DNA of 24,716 bases from Aphodoplasma sp045626925 (GTDB lineage: Bacteria > Bacillota > Clostridia > UBA1381 > UMGS1253): NCBI GenBank assembly GCA_045626925.1, contig JAZUQZ010000015.1, positions 1 to 24,716 on the forward strand, given 5' to 3'. The translations under genes and the position numbers were made by a program. The first letter of the stretch is position 1. The number at the start of each line of letters is the position of its first letter. This document shows, piece by piece, positions 22,513 through 24,716 of the stretch. A model generated the notes under the pieces. It was not told the origin of the DNA, ran no database searches, and worked only from the letters and a program-made list of their open reading frames with translations.

Positions 22513-23415
22513 TTACAATTTTAATATTTTAATAGCATTTTCACGCATTATTTTGCAATAATTTTCTTCACTTAAAAGTCCTTTTTCCACGCTTTCATCT
22601 AAAAAAGATACAAGCTTAAATTGAAGCATATTCTCAATATTTTCAGGATATGCAGTCAAATCAATTCCAAACATAATACGATCAGAAAACTCCTCTATAA
22701 ACTGCAAAGCAAAGTCCTTATCACGTAGCATAGCATTTGCACCGCTACCTGCTGAAAGGTCGCAATAAAGGTTGGGGCACTCTCTGAGCATCTTGCTAAG
22801 GCGCCCTTCGGTCACCTTGCCTTTAGGATAGTCGTTTCTGATTTCATCGTTATTATTTATATCAATCTCGCTCCAGAATAACGCTGAGTGTCCTATGATT
22901 TTAAGGTCGGGATACTTTTTTAACATCTTCGTTATTCTGGGAAGACCAAGATCGTCTACGATTCCATAGCCACCGCTAAAATCAGGGGCTAAATGTATAA
23001 TTACAGGCATATCATTTTGTGCACAGCTACGGAAAAGATTTTCCATTTTAGGATCGTCTGCATACAACATAGCTGATATTTCCCCAACGCCTTTTGCCCC
23101 CATTTTCTTATACTCTTTAATTAGCGACGACAAATCCGTCTCTGGAGTATTGCTGCGTGCACGAGGATCAACATTACAAAACCAGTAAAATCTATCAGGA
23201 TATTTATCACTAATATATCTACAGCTTTCTGAGGAGATAGGTGTTGTCAAACCTTCTGAAGATGTTAAGGGAAGGATTACTCCCTTTTCTATATTCATTT
23301 CATCGTAAAACCTGATTACTTCCTCAGGAGATACAAATTTTTCTATGTTTTGTGGATGATACTGTGCAAATGCTGTAGCATGCGCATGAATATCTATTTT
23401 CTTTATCTTTCTCAT
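22513..23415 (-). CDS. Amidohydrolase family 2 protein (metal-dependent hydrolase)
   Basis: A 300-residue TIM-barrel protein of the Amidohydro_2 family (the group including decarboxylases such as ACMSD and related hydrolases). Metal-site residues expected for the family are visible: H10 and H12 in DIHAHA, a His in VIIHLAPD, a His in IIGHSALFW and an Asp in MFGIDLTAYPEN. The substrate is unknown; the family acts on varied aromatic and ring compounds. The gene has AAGGAGG before its ATG and appears to be transcribed alone. No pathway genes are adjacent. Confidence 0.85.
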   Translation of the reverse strand: MRKIKKIDIHAHATAFAQYHPQNIEKFVSPEEVIRFYDEMNIEKGVILPLTSSEGLTTPISSESCRYISDKYPDRFYWFCNVDPRARSNTPETDLSSLIKEYKKMGAKGVGEISAMLYADDPKMENLFRSCAQNDMPVIIHLAPDFSGGYGIVDDLGLPRITKMLKKYPDLKIIGHSALFWSEIDINNNDEIRNDYPKGKVTEGRLSKMLRECPNLYCDLSAGSGANAMLRDKDFALQFIEEFSDRIMFGIDLTAYPENIENMLQFKLVSFLDESVEKGLLSEENYCKIMRENAIKILKL

Positions 23416-23459
23416 AATAACCTCCTTATATTTACATTGGATAATTCTACAAATTCCTC

Positions 23460-23489
23460 ATTATAAGGGATATAAAGTTTAGATGCCAA
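23460..23489 (-). promoter_or_regulatory. Probable promoter of the amidohydrolase gene
   Basis: Minus strand TTGGCA, 18-bp spacer, TATAAT, about 45 bases before the start. Confidence 0.55.
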
Positions 23490-23529
23490 GCCTTTTCAAT
23501 GCTGGATTATATAAAGTCAGAGTCAAAAA

Positions 23530-23907
23530 TTACTTTTTGAATTTATTTATCCATTCCAGAATTTCATCATATTTCATATCCCCCGACGCAACAGACAGAC
23601 CAAAGTCAACCACATCCGTATTGGTGCAATTCATTTTTATACCCTCTGCTTCCAAAAATGTTAGCATAACATATACACCAATTCTTTTATTCCCATCAAC
23701 AAATGCATGATTAGATATCAAAGAGAATCCAAGACTTGCTGCTTTTTCCTCTTTTGTTTTATATAGTTCTTCTCCACCAAATATAGCATACGCATTATTA
23801 AGGGCACTTTCTAAAAGTCCAACATCTCTGACTCCAACACTACCGCCCGTTTCTTCTGCTATCAATTGATGCAAAAGCAAAACCTTTTCTTTGCTCAACT
23901 TAATCAT
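23530..23907 (-). CDS. doc: Doc-type Fic-domain toxin (death-on-curing family)
   Basis: A 125-residue toxin with the Doc variant of the Fic motif, HAFVDGNKRIG (residues 67-77), with H67, D71, N73, K74 and R75. In P1 Doc this variant phosphorylates elongation factor Tu and stops translation instead of AMPylating targets. The C-terminal helices (YDEILEWINKF) match the family, and the length is usual. Its start overlaps the antitoxin stop by four bases (ATGA), typical of translational coupling in type II toxin-antitoxin pairs. All active-site residues are intact. Confidence 0.9.
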   Translation of the reverse strand: MIKLSKEKVLLLHQLIAEETGGSVGVRDVGLLESALNNAYAIFGGEELYKTKEEKAASLGFSLISNHAFVDGNKRIGVYVMLTFLEAEGIKMNCTNTDVVDFGLSVASGDMKYDEILEWINKFKK

Positions 23908-24146
23908 TTTGCCAACTCCTCAAAAGCAGGTTTAAATCTGTTCATAATTCTCTTTGCAGCTACATCAATTTTTTCATCATCAGTAATATCAAAGTATGAA
24001 TTAGAGTCAACATCAATAAGCAAAAATTTCGGCTTATTATTTTTAAATATAACCGCCTGACCATTACTCTCTGCCAACTTAGCAACTTTTGAAAAATTCT
24101 GATTTGCTTCCGTCATAGTTGTAATTGTTTCAGTATTTATATTCAT
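23904..24146 (-). CDS. phd: Phd/YefM-like antitoxin
   Basis: An 80-residue antitoxin paired with the Doc toxin. The N-terminal half (TMTEANQNFSKVAKLAES, then GQAVIFKNNKPKFLLI) is the Phd/YefM DNA-binding fold. The C-terminal tail (IDVAAKRIMNRFKPAFEELA) would be the toxin-neutralising helix. GGAGGT lies before the ATG. It is the first gene of the pair, behind a consensus promoter that lies within a palindromic operator, fitting autorepression. Confidence 0.85.
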   Translation of the reverse strand: MNINTETITTMTEANQNFSKVAKLAESNGQAVIFKNNKPKFLLIDVDSNSYFDITDDEKIDVAAKRIMNRFKPAFEELAK

Positions 24147-24175
24147 AACTACCTCCTACTATTTATTCAATAAAT

Positions 24176-24214
24176 ATATCCTACAATTTATATTATATAC
24201 AAATCGCAGGATAT
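24176..24214. promoter_or_regulatory. Palindromic operator of the phd-doc operon
   Basis: A near-perfect inverted repeat covering the promoter: each arm reads ATATCCTRCRATTTRTAT, ending in the shared AT centre. A second small palindrome, TATTTATT-c-AATAAATA, abuts it at 24160-24176. Phd-family antitoxins bind paired palindromes over their promoter. Confidence 0.65.
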
Positions 24215-24220
24215 TGTCAA
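24192..24220 (-). promoter_or_regulatory. Promoter of phd-doc
   Basis: Minus strand TTGACA, 17-bp spacer, TATAAT: exact consensus, with the spacer inside the operator palindrome. Confidence 0.85.
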
Positions 24221-24283
24221 CGTATTTATTTTTAGTCAAATTCCGACAATCTTACTATAAAGACTGTATAATCTGGATGCCAA

Positions 24284-24716
24284 CTATAATTGCACTATAA
24301 TACTTGAAATTCTTTTAGCGCTTTCAGGAAGACTCGACAAAATGGCATATTCTTCTACAGAATGAGCTCTTTCTCCGCCGATTCCTATCGAGTCGATACA
24401 CGGAATCCCATAGGAACTGACATTTGACGCATCAGAGCCTCCTCTGCGTTCTCCTATTTCAAGAGTAGAAAGTCCGTTGGCAGCAAATATTCTATTAATT
24501 TTATCTAAAAGTTCTGTATTTTTCTCGTTTAATTCCATAGCAGTACGCATACTCATCTGACTGACTTCGGTTTTGCAGCCTTTAACATAATTCATATCTG
24601 CCACATTTTTAACTATCCTCTTCGCTTCTTCATATTCTTCATTGGTGGCAAAACGAACATCCACCTTAAATGTGCAAGAACCCGGTACTGTGTTTGGTGT
24701 TGTCCCACCTTCTATT
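24284..24716 (-). CDS. M20 family metallopeptidase, C-terminal 144 residues (runs off right edge)
   Basis: The frame is open from the right edge to a stop at 24284. The true start lies outside the window; an internal GTG at 24664 is not the start because M20 sequence continues upstream of it (IEGGTTPNTVPGSCTFKVD). That piece is the dimerisation-domain signature of M20/M25/M40 peptidases such as carboxypeptidase G2-like enzymes. The C-terminal RGGSDASNVSSYGIPCIDS, then HSVEEYAILSSL, gives the late catalytic-domain motifs, including the His ligand. It hydrolyses peptide or amide bonds with a dinuclear zinc site; substrate unknown. No clear terminator follows. Confidence 0.88.
   Translation of the reverse strand, partial: IEGGTTPNTVPGSCTFKVDVRFATNEEYEEAKRIVKNVADMNYVKGCKTEVSQMSMRTAMELNEKNTELLDKINRIFAANGLSTLEIGERRGGSDASNVSSYGIPCIDSIGIGGERAHSVEEYAILSSLPESAKRISSIIVQL

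Noticed and set aside
24160..24214. CRISPR-like or transposon terminal repeat
   Set aside because: The repeats form a single palindrome over the phd-doc promoter, with no spacers, no repeated units and no transposase. An operator explains them.

Overview
The window reads as chromosomal DNA from a low-GC Gram-positive bacterium, most likely an uncultured or gut-type member of the Clostridia (Bacillota). Supporting signs are strong GGAGG-type ribosome binding sites, near-consensus sigma-A promoters with 17-bp spacers, AT-rich intergenic DNA, intrinsic terminators with U-tracts, tRNA genes with encoded CCA, RNase J, and a clostridial set of proteins (PgeF-type laccase-domain protein, GtrA, M20 peptidase). 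Genus cannot be decided from the sequence alone.

Layout. 1-146: 5' end of an unknown gene leaving the left edge. 291-434: tRNA-Arg(ACG) with its promoter and terminator. 512-1969: gltX (glutamyl-tRNA synthetase, minus strand). 2207-6460: a plus-strand run of uvrC, pgeF and an orphan peptide/oligopeptide-type ABC substrate-binding lipoprotein. 6527-6691: tRNA-Pro(GGG) with its own promoter and terminator. 6804-20005: a compact phage-derived cassette. 20037-21704: RNase J (rnjA, minus). 21963-24716: GtrA-like membrane protein, an amidohydrolase, a Phd/Doc-type toxin-antitoxin pair with an autoregulatory-looking operator, and the C-terminal part of an M20 metallopeptidase running off the right edge.

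The phage-derived cassette is the notable part. Fifteen genes run leftward in one tightly packed unit from a single consensus promoter (19262-19290): two small Cys-rich proteins, TerS, TerL, a small membrane protein, portal, scaffold, major capsid protein (with an added Ig-like C-terminal domain), a connector-like protein, a 779-residue nozzle/stabilisation-type protein, a tail-fibre-like protein, a small protein, an amidase endolysin, a possible internal/ejection protein and a holin. A divergent CI/LexA-like repressor with a complete self-cleavage (S24) domain sits on the other side of the promoter, so the cassette looks DNA-damage inducible. There is no integrase, excisionase, recombinase, replication gene, tape measure, tail tube, sheath or baseplate gene. 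Both ends are closed by terminators and then by housekeeping genes. It is therefore either a podovirus-like prophage reduced to packaging, head and lysis functions, or a domesticated particle-producing element comparable in principle to gene transfer agents or PBSX. The second reading is inference.

Family names come from motifs read by eye. No database search was run.
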